Shown in pieces: positions 34,011 to 46,175 of a stretch of DNA of 64,000 nt. Position numbers and translations under genes: made by a program. The DNA is from Dromiciops gliroides (Eukaryota > Chordata > Mammalia > Microbiotheria > Microbiotheriidae). The notes below the pieces were generated by a model. It was not told where the DNA came from and ran no database searches. It worked only from the letters and a program-made list of their open reading frames with translations. The stretch spans positions 169,967,577 through 170,031,576 of the forward strand of contig NC_057861.1 of assembly GCF_019393635.1 (NCBI RefSeq), given 5' to 3'. Position 1 is the first letter of the stretch. Every line of letters starts with the position of its first letter.

Positions 34011-35358
34011 AAAGTTAAAGAGGTGAACTGAATTTTAGAAAAGTTAGATATGGTAGATATCTGGAGAAAATTGGATGAGGATACAAAGGAATATACCTTT
34101 TTCTCAGTGGTACATAGCACATACTCAAAAATTGACCATGTAGTAGGGCACAAAAACCTTAGAGTCAAATATAGAAAGGCAGAAATAGTAAATGCATCCT
34201 TCTCAGATCATGATGCAATAAAAATTTCATTTAATAAAGAGCCATGGAAAAATAGACTGAAAATTAATTGGAAACTAAATAATCTCATCCTAAAGAATTA
34301 GTGGGTCAAACAACAAATCATAGAAACAACCAATAACTTTACCCAAGAGAATGACAATAATGAGACAACATACCAAAACTTATGAGATGCAGCCAAAGCA
34401 GTTCTTAGGGGAAATTTTGTATCTCTAAATGCTTACATGAATAAAATAGAGAAAGAGGAGTTCAACGAATTGGGCATGCAACTAAAAAAGCTAGAAAAAG
34501 AAGAAATTAAACCCCTCCAATTGAATACTGAATTAGAAATCCTGAAAATCAAAGGAGATATTAATAGAATTGAAAATAAGAAAACTATCAAATTAATCAA
34601 TAAACCTAAGACCTAGTTTTATGATAAAAACAATAAAATAGATAAATCTTGTTTAATTTGATTTATAAAAAGGAGAAACCCAAATTACAAGTATGAAAAA
34701 TGAAAGGGGTGAAGTCACCACCAATGAAGTGGAAAGTAAAGCAATAATTAGGAGCTATTTTACTCAACTGTATGCCAATAAATTTGATAACCTGAATGAA
34801 ATGGATGACAAGTTACAAAAATATAAGGGGCCCAGATTAACAGAAGATGAAATAAAATCCTTAAATAAGCCCATCTTAGAAAAAGAAATTGAATAAGCCA
34901 TCAATGAACTCCTTAAGAAAAAATCTCCAGGGCCAGATGGCTTTACAAGTGAATTCTAACTAACATCTAAAGAACAATTAATTCCAACACTATAAAAATT
35001 ATTTGAAAAATAAGTCAAGTTCTACCAAAATTATTATTATTTTTAGATTCTTTCTTTTGGGCCAGGCAATGAGTGTTAAATGACTTGCCCAGCGTCACAC
35101 AGCGCTAGTCAGTATTAAGAGTCTGAGGCCAGATTTGGCTGGTGGTTTATCCACTGCACCACCTAGCTGCCTTCTACCAAATTCTTTTATGGCACAAATA
35201 TGGTTTTGATACCTAAACCAGGCAGAGCCAAAACAGAGAAAGAAAATTATAGACCAATTTCCCTAATGAATATAGATGCAAAAATCTTAAATAAAATATT
35301 AGCAAGGAGATTATAGCAATTCATTATCAGGATAATACACTATGACTAGGTGGGATTT
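34011..35358 (+). mobile_element. L1 'E' continued: endonuclease end and RT start
   Basis: Resumes ORF2 with DMVDIWRKLDEDTKEYTFFS and YSKIDHVVGHK (endonuclease C-terminus; SDHDA matches the conserved SDHNA motif). It continues through the linker (KNERGEVTTNEVE, LTEDEIKSLNKPI) to a premature stop, then RT-domain sequence with 'ccagggccagatggcttta' (SPGPDGF). It is interrupted by a SINE (35,033-35,171) and then by half-L1 'B' in the middle of QVGF. Many stops. Confidence 0.85.
35033..35171 (-). mobile_element. CORE-SINE in L1 'E' ORF2
   Basis: Antisense SINE body (gccaggcaatgagtgttaaa ... caccacctagctgcc). Target duplication ttctaccaaa at 35,020-35,029 and 35,172-35,181. Confidence 0.9.
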
Positions 35359-36574
35359 TTTTCTTTTTTCCAGTGTAGTATTTTATTGTTTTCTAGTTAC
35401 ATGTAGAGATAGTTTTCAACATTTGTTTCTATAAGATTTCTAGTTTCAAATCTTTATCCCTCCCTTCCCGCCCCCTTTGCCAAAACAGCAAGCAACATGA
35501 TATGTTATATATGTACAATCGCATTAAACATATTTCTGCATTAACCATGCTGTGAATGAATTAGAGCAAAAGGGGAAAACCTCTTAAAAGGAAAACAAAA
35601 CCAAAAAAAAAAGTAGAAATAGTATGGTACAATCTACATCTAGATTCCACAGTTCTTTTTTTTCTGGATTTGGAGACCATTTTCCCTCATGAGACCTTTG
35701 AAACTATCTTGGACCATTGTGTTGCTGAGAAGAGTCAAGTCTATCAGAGTTGATCAATAGACAATGTTGTTGATCCTGTGTACAATGTTCTCCTGGTTCT
35801 GCTCATCTCACTCTGCATCAATTCATGTAAGTCCTTCCAGGTTTCTCTGAATCCACCTGCTCATTGTTTCTTTACATTGATTTTTTTTAAAAAAAACTTT
35901 ATGTTCTAAATTTTCTTCCTCCTTCCCTCCTCAACTATCCTTATGGAATCAAGCCATTCAATATGTCATACACATGCAATTATGCCAAGCATCTTCACAT
36001 TAATCAAGTTGTGAAGGAAAATAGAAAAACTTTAGGAAGAGGAACTAACAAATACAATTATGCTTCAATCTGTATTCAAATCCTATCAGTTCTTTCTCTG
36101 TTGATAGCCTTTTTCATAAATCCTTATGATAGCATACTGCTCATGATTTCTTTCAAAATTACTATTGCTAACTATATTATCCTTCATCCTATTCCCTCCT
36201 CTTGATATTTATCTATTTTTTATCTTATTAAACTCTATCCCTCCTCAAATGTGTCTTGTTTTTTACTGCCCCCTCTCTTAATCTGCCTTCCCTTCCTTCA
36301 CCCCTCCCCGCCTTTTCCCCTTCCCATCCCACTTTCCCTCAGGGCAAAATATATTACTATACCCACTTGATTGTTTATGTTATTTTGTTTGATACAATTC
36401 TGATGAAAATAAAGCTCACTCACTCCCCCACACCTTCCCCATTCTCCCCTCTAATCCATAATCTTTTTCTTATTTCTTTTATTTGAGTTACTTTACACCC
36501 TTCCACCTCTCCCTTTCACTCTCTTCGAGTGCATTCCTCTTACCCCTTAACTTTAATTTGAAGATGTCATCATG

Positions 36575-36690
36575 GTTCAGCTAGGTGACACAGTAGACAA
36601 AGCACCAGCCCTGGCCCCAGGAGGCCCTGAGCGCAAATCCAGCCCCAGACATAAGCCACCCCACCCTGTCTGCCCTACAAAAAAAACAAG
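36575..36690 (+). mobile_element. Captured SINE in the spacer of half-L1 'B'
   Basis: tRNA head ggttcagctaggtgacacag, 'gcaccagccctggccccagg', truncated CORE and an A8 run. It is antisense to its host L1. The flanks (gatgtcatcatgg; aatgctttacatatatc) match copies C and D. Confidence 0.9.
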
Positions 36691-36866
36691 GATAAATGCT
36701 TTACATATATCATTCCTTCATATTTAATTCACACCTGTGCCCTCTGTCTAAGTATATTACTTTCAGCTTCCCTAATACTAAGAAAGATCTTATGAGTTTG
36801 AATGTAAGAATGTAAACAGTTTATCTTTTTAATGTCCCTCATGATTTCTTTTTCCTGTTTACCATT

Positions 36867-37854
36867 TTATGCTTCTCTAGGGTCTTGCATTTGAAAATCA
36901 AATTTTCTATTTAGTTCAGGTCTTTTCATTACAAATGACTGAAAGTCCTCTTTTTCATTGAAGTCCCATTTCCCTCCTGAAAGATTATACTCAGTTTTGC
37001 TGGGTAAGTGATTTTTAGGTTTTAGTCCCAGTTCCTTTGTCCTCCAGAATATCCTATTCCATGTCCTCTGGTCCTTTAATATAGAAGCTGCTAGATCTCG
37101 TGTTATCCTGTTTGTGGCTCCACTATATTTGAAATCTTTCTTTCTACCTTCTTGCAATATTTTCTCCTTGATATGGGATTTCTGGAATTTGGCTATAATA
37201 TTCCTGGGAGTTTTGCTTTTGGGATTTCTTTCAGGAGTTGATTGGTGGATTCTTTCAATTTCTATTTTACCTTCTTCTTTTAGAATATTAGGGCAATTTC
37301 CCCTGACAATCTCTTAGAAGATGGTGTCTAAGCTCCTGTTTTATTCATGGTTTTCAGGTAGTCCAATGATTTTCAAATTATCTCTCCTGGATCTATTTTC
37401 CAGGTCAGCCATTTTTCCAAGGAAATATTTCATCTTGCCCTCTATTTTTTTATTCATTTGGATTTCCCTTACTGTGTCTTGGTTTCTCATAAAGTCACTA
37501 GCTTCCATTTGATCAATGCTAATTCTTAGGCAATAATTTTCTTCAGAGAGCTGTTTAATCTCTTTTTCCATTTGCCTTCTCAAGCTATTGGCTTTGTTCT
37601 CATGACTTTCCTGCATCACTCTCATTTCTCTTTCCATTCTTTCCTCCCCCTCTCTAAATCTTCCTTCTCTTTCCTACTTTCTCTTCAAAGTCCCTTTTGA
37701 ATGCTTCCAAGGCCTGAGGCCAATTCATAATTTTTTTGTAAGCTTTGGATGCAAGAGATTTAACTATGTTATTATCTTCTTCTGAGGGTGTATTCTGGTC
37801 TAGCTTGCCCCCAAAGCAGCTTTTGATGGTGTGCTGTTTTTTGTGCTTACTCAT
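36867..37854 (-). pseudogene. L1 ORF1 remnant (copy B)
   Basis: Pieces in order: MSKHKKQHTIKSCFGGKL start; EAFKRDFEEKV coiled-coil start; 37,637-37,341, a long coiled coil (MEREMRVMQESHENKANSLR) and the RRM start (NRSRRDNLKIIGLPENHE); 37,157-36,867, the C-terminal domain with FQSFVMKRPELNRKFDF. Two frame breaks separate them. It is one of the two best preserved ORF1 copies here and shows the domain order of L1 ORF1p, but cannot encode a whole protein. Confidence 0.87.
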
Positions 37855-38505
37855 CTTGATCCACTATTTCTTGGCTTTTAACTCCTCCTTAAAGTGTAGG
37901 GTTTCTTCCAGGACACACTGTTCCGAGCTACCGCTTGCTACAGGGTGTGATTGGGCTTTTTCTCAGCCTTCTTGGCCTGTAAGTAACCAGGGCCCACTTT
38001 CTCTTTGACCTGGAAACAGAAGTGTGATTGAAATCTGATGCTCTGTGGTTGGAAGCTTGGCATGCTTGTGCCCCTCCACCACTGGGTGGCTGTCCTTCAA
38101 GTTTGTTTGCTGTTTCAGAATGTGGACTCTCCACCCCAGTTCCAGCAGAGACCACAGCTATTTCTCCCAACTGCTGGACCACCTCACTGGTACATGAGTT
38201 GAGATTCGGAATAAGCAGATGAAGATTCCGAGGCTTTGGTTTAGGACACTGCCTGCTCCAAGGCTGGTCCTGCTCTCTGTACTGTGCTACTCTCTCAGCC
38301 CAAATAGCAGGTGATCCCAGTCACCTAATGAAGCCATCTTTGGCTGGAAAAGAATCTCACTCTGTTCCTACGTGGGTTATGCTGCTCCAAGAGTGCCTCA
38401 TTGCATTATTTTTGGAGGTATGTGGACAGGATTCTGGAGCTGGGAGAGTCACAGCCTTTCTTCTGCCATCTTGGCTCTGCCCCCTTCCCTCACCAGGTGG
38501 GATTT

Positions 38506-39076
38506 ATACCAGGAATGAAGGGCTGGTTCAACATTAGGGAAACTATTAACATAATCAAACACATCAATAACAAAACAAACCAAAATCATATGATTATTTC
38601 AAGAGATGCAGAGAAAGCTTTTTGACAAAATACAGCAATCATTCCTATTAAAAACATAGAGAGCACAGGAATATTTGGAGCTTTCCTTAAAGTAATAAGC
38701 AGTATCTACCTAAAATCATCAGCAAACATCATATGTAATAGGGATAAGTTAGAGGCATTCCAAAGAAGATAAGGGGTGGAACAGGGATTCCATTATTACC
38801 TCTATTATTTAATATTGTTCTAGAAATATTAGCTTTAGCAATAATAGAAGAAAAAGGAATTAAAGTAATTAGCATAGGCAAGAAAGAAACAAAACTATCA
38901 TGATATGATGCTATACTTAGAGAGTCCTAGAGAATCAACTATAAAACTACTTTCAAGAATAACTTTAGTAAAGTTGCAGGATATAAAATAAATCCATATA
39001 AATCATAAGCATTTCTATACATGAGCATCAAAACTCAGCAGAGATAGAAAAAGAAAGTCCATTTAATGTAACTGGA
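38506..39076 (+). mobile_element. L1 'E' continued: reverse transcriptase core
   Basis: Starts within [14 protein letters not shown] and shows [12 protein letters not shown]. Around 38,900 the catalytic FADD box is damaged: about 11 bases appear lost compared with the L1 pattern, removing Leu-Phe-Ala and shifting frame. The following 'ttgcaggatataaaataaat' is the VAGYKIN-like segment. Confidence 0.85.
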
Positions 39077-39240
39077 GGGGGCAGTTAGGTGGTGCAGTGG
39101 ATGAAGCACAGGCCCTGGATTCAGGAGTACCTGAGTTCAAATCTGACCTCAGACACTTGACACTTTACTAGCTGTATGATCCTGGGCAAGTCACTTAACC
39201 CTTATTTCCCTGCAATATATATATATATATATATATATAT
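39077..39240 (+). mobile_element. CORE-SINE with an (AT)n tail
   Basis: ggggcagttaggtggtgcag head, 'gagttcaaatctgacctcag', 'atcctgggcaagtcacttaa'. The A tail is replaced by (AT)n at 39,215-39,240. Inserted in L1 'E' ORF2. Confidence 0.92.
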
Positions 39241-40345
39241 TTACAATATAAAATACTTGGGAGTCTACCTACCAAGACAAACCCAGGAACACTATGAACA
39301 CAGTTACAAAATACTTTTCACACAATTAGAATCAGATCTAAATACTTGGAAAAATATCAATTGCTCATGGATAGGATGAGTTAATTTAATAAAAATGACA
39401 ATTTTACCTAAATTTATTTTCTTATTCAATGAAACCAATCAGACTACCTAAAAATTATTTTATAGAGCTAGAAAAGATGATAACAAAATTCATCTGGAAG
39501 AACAAAAGGTCAAGAATATCAAGGGAACTAATGAAAAAAAATGCACAGGGAGGTGGGCTAGTTGTACCAAATCTGAAGCTATAATATGAAGTGGCATTCA
39601 TCAAAACTATTTGGTACTGGCTAAGAAATAGGGTGGTGCATCAATGGAATAGGTGAGGCACAGGGGACACAGCAGTAAATAACTATAGTAATCTACTGTT
39701 TGATAAACCCAAAGACTCCAGTTTCTGGGAAAGGAACTCAGTATTTGACAAAAACTGCTGGGAAAACTGAAAGATAGTATGGCAGAAACTAGGAATAGAC
39801 CAACATCTGTCACTGTATACCAAAATAAGGTTAAAATGAGTACATGATTTAGACATAAAGGTTGATGCCACAGGTAAATTAGGAGAAGAATGAATAATTT
39901 ACCTGTCAGATCTATGGAGAGGACAACAATTTATGACCAAAGAAGAGATAGAGAATATTATGAAATCTGTAATGATTTTTATTACATTAAATTAAAAATG
40001 TTTTGTACAAACAAAAGAAAAGCAGCCAGAATTAGCAGGGAATCAGAAAGCTGGGGAACAATTTTTACAGCCAGTGTTTTTGAGAAAGATTTCATTTCTC
40101 AAATACATAAGGAATTTATAATAATGCAAGTCATTCCCCAATTGAGAAATGGTCAAAGGATATGAACAGGCAGTCTTCAGAAGAAGAAATCAAAGCTAAC
40201 TATTGCCATAAAATAAATGCTCTAAATCAGTATTGATTAGAGAAATGCAAATTAAAACAACTATGAGAAACCACCTCAAACCTTCAAATTGGCTAATAAG
40301 ACAAAAAAGGAAAATAATAAATCTTGGAGAAGCTGTGGAAAAATT
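39241..40345 (+). mobile_element. L1 'E' continued: late ORF2
   Basis: KYLGVYLPRQTQ-like stretch, then 'ttcatctggaagaacaaaag' (KFIWKNKR-like), 'gggaggtgggctagttgtac' (GGLxxP), FEKDFISQIHKEF and 'gaaaaattggtactctaatt' at the right edge. The last part of ORF2 and the 3'UTR are missing, which is unusual because L1 copies usually lose the 5' end. Confidence 0.85.
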
Positions 40346-40474
40346 GGTACTCTAATTTAGCTTGGTCATGTGCATTTAATTGACAATAGCAAATGTTTAG
40401 AAAAGACTCAATGCAAATACCATTTGAGCCCATGAATGGTTTGAAGGAAGGAAGGAAATAAAGAAGAAAGTAGG
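40346..40474. other. Junction between converging L1 copies
   Basis: About 130 bp including a short GGAA-rich run (40,443-40,470). Neither clear L1 nor another repeat. Confidence 0.4.
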
Positions 40475-42128
40475 GAAAATCATATAGTTCAATCTGCATT
40501 CAGACTCCATAGTTCTTTTTCTGGAAGTGGAGAATATTTTCCATATGTCTTTTAGAATTGCTTTGGATCATTGTACTGCTGAGAAAAGCCAAGTCTATTA
40601 CAGTTGATCATCATACAATGTTGCTGTTACTGTGTACAATGTTCTCCTGTTTCTGCTCACTTCACTCAGCATCAGTCTTTCCACATAAATCTTTCCAGAT
40701 TTTTCTCAAATCTGCCTGCCCATCATTTCTTTCAGCACAAAAATATTCCATTACATTCATATACCACAACTTGTTCAGCCATTCCCCAAGTGATGAGCAT
40801 TCCCTTGAATTCCAATTTTTTGCCACCACAAAGAGAGCTTCTATAAATCTTTTTGTACATGTCAGTCCTTTTCCTTTTCTCTCATCTCTTTGGAATACTG
40901 ATCTAGTAGTGGTATTACTGGGTAAAAGGGTATGCACAGTACCATAGTTCTTTGGGCATAGTTCCAAATTGCTCTCTAGAATGATTGGATCACTTCACAG
41001 CTACAACCACAGTGCATTAGGGTTCCAATTTTCCCACATCTCCAACATTTATAATTTTCCTCTTTTGTCATATTAGCCAATTGTATAGGTGTGAGGTGTA
41101 CCTCAGAGTTGTTTTAATTTGCATTTCAGTAGTGATTGAGAACATTTTTTTCATATGTTTGTAGATAGCTTTAATTTCATCTTCTGAAAACTGCCTGTTC
41201 TTATCCTTTAACCATTTCTCAATTGGGGAATAACTTGTATTCTTATATATTTAATTCAATTCTCTACATGTTTTAGATATGAGGACTTTATCAGAAACAC
41301 TCTCTGTAAAAAGTTTCCCAGTTTTCTGCTTTCCTTCTAAACTTGTTTGCATTGTTTTTCTTTATGAAAAATCTTTTTAATTTACTGTAGTCAAAATGAT
41401 CCACTCTGCATTTTATGATGTTCTCTATCTCATCTTTAAGTCATAAATTCTCTCCCTCTCCATAGATCTGACAAGTAAACTTACTTTTTATTTATTTTTT
41501 CTAATTTGCCTATGGTATCACCCTTTATGTCTAGTTCTTGTACCTCTTTTGACTTTACTTTGGTGTATGTTGTAAGATATTGGTTTATGCCTAGTTTCTG
41601 CCATACTATTTTCCAGTTTTCCCAGAAGTTTTTGTCAAATAGTGTGTTCTTATCCTGGAGGCTAGAGTCCTTGGTTTTATTAAACAGAATATTGCTATAT
41701 TCATTTGCTGCTGTGTTTTGTGTGCCTAACCCATTCTACTGTTCCACCTCTGTTTCTGAGCCGGTACCAAATAGCTTTAATGATTGCTGTTTTATAATAT
41801 AGTTTTAGATCTGGTACAGCTAGGGTACCTTCCTTTGCATTTTTTCATTAATACCCTCGATATTAATTTTTTGTTTGTTTGTTTGTTTTTGCAGGGCAAT
41901 GGGGGTTAAGTGACTTGCCCAGGGTCACACAGGTAGTAAGTGTCAAGTCTCTGAGGCCAGATTTGAACTCAGGTACTCCTGAATCCAGGGCCGGTGCTTT
42001 ATCCACTGTGCCACCTAGCTGCCCCAATTCCCTTGATATTCTTGACCTTTTATTCTTCCATATGAAGTTTGTTATTATTTTTTCCAGCTCTATGAATAAT
42101 TTTTGGTAGTTTGATTGGTATGGTACTG
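40475..42128 (-). mobile_element. 5'-truncated L1, antisense
   Basis: On the minus strand: ORF2 from the late region (near 42,128) through the conserved C-terminus (ALFVVAKNWNSRECSSLGEW, NKLWYMNVMEYFCA at about 40,730-40,850) into the 3'UTR near 40,500. It overlaps in element coordinates with the end of L1 'E' but lies in the opposite direction. Interrupted by a SINE at 41,865-42,025. Confidence 0.9.
41865..42025 (-). mobile_element. CORE-SINE in an antisense L1
   Basis: (TTTG)n tail, gcagggcaatgggggttaag, ttgcccagggtcacacaggt, ending ccacctagctgcccc. Target duplication aataccctcgatatt (41,850-41,864) against aattcccttgatatt (42,026-42,040), two mismatches. Confidence 0.93.
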
Positions 42129-42607
42129 AATAAGATAGAAGGGAAGGTAAAACTGGGAGGGGAAAGGGGAAAGGACAAAAATGTGATATTCTCTTTGAAA
42201 GTAAAATGTTTTCTTCTTTTGGAAGAGGGGTTTTAAGGTTTTAAGAAAAGTCTATGTAAAGGTAGATGTTATTGTTAACATATAAGGAACTTGACAGGGA
42301 TAGGAAGGTGGGCATGGTTTAGGACTTTTTGTATACAAACAAGTTTAGAAAGACCATTGTGTAATTGTTAATGAGTGTGAGACTCACCTCTAGAATGTGT
42401 AGTTCTACTTTCTGATGACAAATCTGCTCCTTGGGTTCTAATACATGCTATATATCCAAGGAAAGTATAAGGAATAAAATCACTTAGAGTAAGAATAATA
42501 GATTCCTGATGGTGATTTCTAGTTCTTTACTTCTGAGTATGGAGACACTATTTGTTGACCTGAGGTTAATAATGAGAATAACAATGAGAGGTCTTCTGTC
42601 TTCCTAG
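42129..42607. other. Unique stretch
   Basis: Nothing recognised. Confidence 0.45.
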
Positions 42608-42741
42608 GATATATATTAAGGATGTGTTAGAAAGCTTTGCAATGACTGCCAAACCTAATGATCATGACCAATTTCTTGCGATGTGCAAGGGGACAAATAA
42701 TCTTGCCGGAAGGAAACTAAGATGCTTCACTAAGGATCATG
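42608..42741 (+). other. Candidate small exon (speculative)
   Basis: Preceded by a good pyrimidine tract and acceptor (ggtcttctgtcttcctag) and followed by a donor-like catg|gtgagg at 42,742. One frame is open through all of it (contains DVLESFAMTAKPNDHDQF). No family recognised. Could be a chance ORF or lncRNA exon. Confidence 0.2.
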
Positions 42742-43767
42742 GTGAGGGACTGGAGGCCAGCTTTACCTGTTTATGTAAACATTTGGTGAAGGAACTAAGG
42801 ATATTTAGCCTGTGTAAAACAAGACTTGGATAAATGTGCTACCTTTCTTCAAGTATATGGAAGGCTGTCATATGGAAGAAAGATTACTCTTGCTTTGCTT
42901 TGTCTCAAAAAGCAGAACAAGGAATAATACCTGGAAATTGTAGAAATGTGAAATTTGGTTTTCTCTAAGGAAAAATAAACTTTATAACACTTAGAGATAT
43001 ACAAAAGGGGAAATGGAGCTCCTTGAATATACAGTGTGTTTAACTCTAATTGGAGGTATTGAAAGAAAGGCTCAAAGGCTACTTGCCTGGAATGTTGTTG
43101 AGAGCATTATCAGTTGTTTGAGTTGTTTGTGCTAGATTTTATCTGTTTTCTCTTTCAACTAAGATTCTGTGACTCTAGTACTACAAATATGTAACATTAA
43201 GCAATTCCAAAGATGAATTTCAGAAATGTTTGAACAACAGTAACACTATGTGCATAGCTTCTAAACTCGTTACTGTGATGACAATACTGATTTCTGTGTT
43301 TAAGCTTCAGTATGTTTATTTAAAATATCACACTATTTTGTAATATCACTATAATACAAACATATATGTAGTACATGTGTAGATTTTTATATTCTTAAAT
43401 GTCAGATACTATAAATCCCACATGTTTCCAGAATATTGATAGTTCTGATCTTCTGTGATTCTATCACCTAGTAAAACTGTGTTCTCAAAAAATGAAGCAT
43501 AAGAAAAGGAAATATGTAACTTTTAATCAGAGCCACCATTCATTCAATAGATGGTTCAACCAGGGAAGATACCACCATACTCTCATTTTCTAGTTTATTT
43601 GTGTTCATTTACTTTGGCAGCTATCCCAGTCGGAGTATGAGAACTCATTGTAGTCCTCCTGGGAAGGCATTGGGGAAAAGAAAAAAAATGTTAAAGGAAA
43701 TATTTGAATTAATATCAAATGAAGGTATTACCAAGAATCTTCCTAAATCCTTAGAGAAAACCATTTA
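42742..43767. other. Unique stretch
   Basis: No repeat or gene recognised. Confidence 0.45.
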
Positions 43768-44012
43768 GTAGGTAGCACAGTGGTTAGAGCACTGGATTTA
43801 GAATCCGGAAAACATGGGTTCAAATCCTCTGTCAGTCATTTACTTGTTCTATGACTCTGATCAGATCATTTGACCTTTGTTGGTTTCCTAATTTGTAAAA
43901 ATGAGATAATAATAGCACCTTCTTCCTAGGATTGTTGTGAGGCAAAAATGAGATCATATTTGTAAAATACTTTGCAAACCATAAAGTATCAGATAAGTGC
44001 TAGCTATCATTA
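43768..44012 (+). mobile_element. Near-complete MIR/THER1-type SINE
   Basis: tRNA head 'ggtagcacagtggttagagc', 'gggttcaaatcctct', CORE-like gactctgatcagatcatttg, 'gattgttgtgaggcaaaaat' and the 3' end 'aagtgctagctatcattatt'. About 245 bp, close to full MIR length. Confidence 0.88.
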
Positions 44013-44135
44013 TTATAATTTACACTTATGGGAACTTAGGATCCAAGTTAAGGAATGACTTGCCCATGGTCACACAGATAGTAAGGAGTAAAGGAACTCT
44101 GATTCTAAATTCTCTGCACTTTATACCATGCTATA
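44013..44135 (-). mobile_element. Partial MIR-type SINE, antisense
   Basis: 'atgacttgcccatggtcaca' and 'cagatagtaaggagtaaa' are antisense CORE. It directly follows the sense copy. Confidence 0.65.
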
Positions 44136-45719
44136 AAGGACAGCATTTAGATTTAGTCTTTAGAAGTAGTTTACTCTTAACCCAGATTGTACCAAAATAG
44201 TCCTTACTTAACTTGGTTAAATTGCCATCTCTTGCTTAGCAACTCCTGATGGTATTCTCATTTTAGACAAATCTGGTCAGCTGGGTACTCTTCTCTGGTT
44301 TCTAGTAGCAGTGTTATTAGGAGAGGAGAATACACACAATATAGTCACTTTTACCTTTCCCCAAAACGGAGCTGTTAGACAAGGGTTATGCAAAAAAATA
44401 GTTACATCCTTCTTGGTTGGTCACTAAGGATGGACCATGCAAGTTTACTGAACCCCTAAACACAGGTAGAGTTTCTGCATAATTCACATGTTAGTAATTG
44501 ATATATAAAAGTAGTGTTGGCCCTGGATCTTCAAATAAGGGTCCAAAAAACCTTGCCTCCTCCATACCCTGCAAATATGGAATAATAGTGGCTGAATGAT
44601 TATATCAACAACAGGCTTAAAAAAATTAAATATGATGCTTTGACTTAGAAATTTGATTTTTATCTAATATGGGTTATATTCATTTAAAAATGTAATTGAT
44701 TTTTATCTAAAACATGGTATTGGGTCATATGATATTTAAAGTAGAGACTAAATAGAAAATCAATTATATTTTAAATTTGGCATGAGTTTTAATATACATA
44801 ACAGAATAAACAGTTTGATATATGATGGCAAGCATTTTAGATATTGTGGAAAAAAGAGAATGTGAGCCAAAAGTGGGGGGAAACTAAACATAAACTTGCT
44901 AGGCTATTTACTTTTCTCAAATATAATGAATTATTACAACTTCAATATTTTCATAAGAATTAGAAATAATTTTTTAATACATTTATATTCTGTCCCTAGC
45001 TTTCAAGTGATTGAAAAAACTCTATAGGACATGAAAAATCCTCCAGTCCCTAGAATAGATTTCCTTCTTATCATTTCATTTGGTCACTAAATAAAGGATT
45101 CATATTGTATGTTCTATTTCTCATAGTTATAAAAATAGTATAAGTTTAATCAAAACATCATAGAATCAAAATGAACATGAGTCTTTCTTATTCATAATCT
45201 AAAGGGTCATTTTAATTTAGTCAATATCACATATCCTTCATGTATAGATTGGACTTTGTTTAAATGAGTTTATTGAGGTTACAGGTGGAATTGATAGCTG
45301 TAAAGACATATAATTCCTTAAAAGGTTCTGTCACAGGAAGAGAGTTAGTCATGTAAGGACAGAATTCAAAAAGGGCTGTTCATATCTCACATAAACTAGC
45401 AAAATATTTGAAAATGTGTTTTACATTTGCATCAGTTTTAAGCATTGGAAAGCTCAAAGTAACATGTTTTCTGTTCAAGACCACCACATTTTAAGAGCAG
45501 GTTTAGCAAAACCACTATTTTTCTAAGGAAATTTTTGTTTTTAAATGATATAAAAACAATGCCAAGAATACCCACCAAGTGAAATTATTGAATTTGTGGT
45601 AAGAAAAATGATTCCAACTTAATTCTTGAGACAAAAGAAGTGAACCAGCCAATGGACTAAATAAAGTTTTCAAGTCACCCACAGTATTATGGGGGAGGGG
45701 ATCTGAGTGGGGCATCTGA
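44136..45719. other. Very AT-rich unique stretch
   Basis: Nothing recognised; the ORF at 45,515-45,715 minus lacks a domain. Confidence 0.45.
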
Positions 45720-45729
45720 ATTTTTTTTT

Positions 45730-46130
45730 TAACTTGACAGTTGAGTTTATCCTGAAAACCACATGTTTTTGTTAAGTCTATGGAGAGTTTAATGCAGGTC
45801 TTTATTTGTACAATGCCACTGTGGTGGCTGATTATTAATTACAATTCTAAACTTACTGGATGTCCAACTGGACTCCAAGGGAAATTCCATTTCTAAGTTA
45901 CTTAACATATATGTCAATTCTCTATATTTAGGCATGCCATCATAGATGGCTATTGCTGTTTGTGTATGTGGGCAAGGCTAAAAAAAGTACTTTGTGACCA
46001 GTGTCCTTTTCTGTGCTTTATACATGTAATGGGAATTTGGCATATGCCTAGAACACCTAAGATGATGTCATGCACTTGGAAGACCCTAGGGGGACTGTTT
46101 GCAGAAGTCCGGAGTATCTATTATTTAATA
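45730..46130. promoter_or_regulatory. Possible conserved non-coding element
   Basis: Repeat-free block of balanced composition with homeodomain-like cores, for example 'tggctgattattaattacaa' at 45,829-45,848, followed by 'gctttatacatgtaatggga' near 46,014. The call is intuition from composition and motif density; conservation was not tested. Confidence 0.25.
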
Positions 46131-46175
46131 GAGTATACTATCTATTTTATATTTTCCTAATACACTTTTGAGAGT

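Larger units (their letters stand above)
35359..38494 (-). mobile_element. Half-L1 'B': 5'UTR, ORF1, spacer, 3' end; no ORF2
   Basis: On the minus strand: 5' end at about 38,490 with agccaagatggcagaag, 5'UTR to 37,855, ORF1 37,854-36,867, a polypurine spacer with SINE (36,575-36,690), and two successive 3'-end segments (to about 35,880, then to 35,359). No endonuclease or RT. Perfect 11-bp target duplication aggtgggattt at 35,348-35,358 and 38,495-38,505. It is inserted into the QVGFIPG codons of L1 'E' reverse transcriptase, which gives the relative age. Confidence 0.88.
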
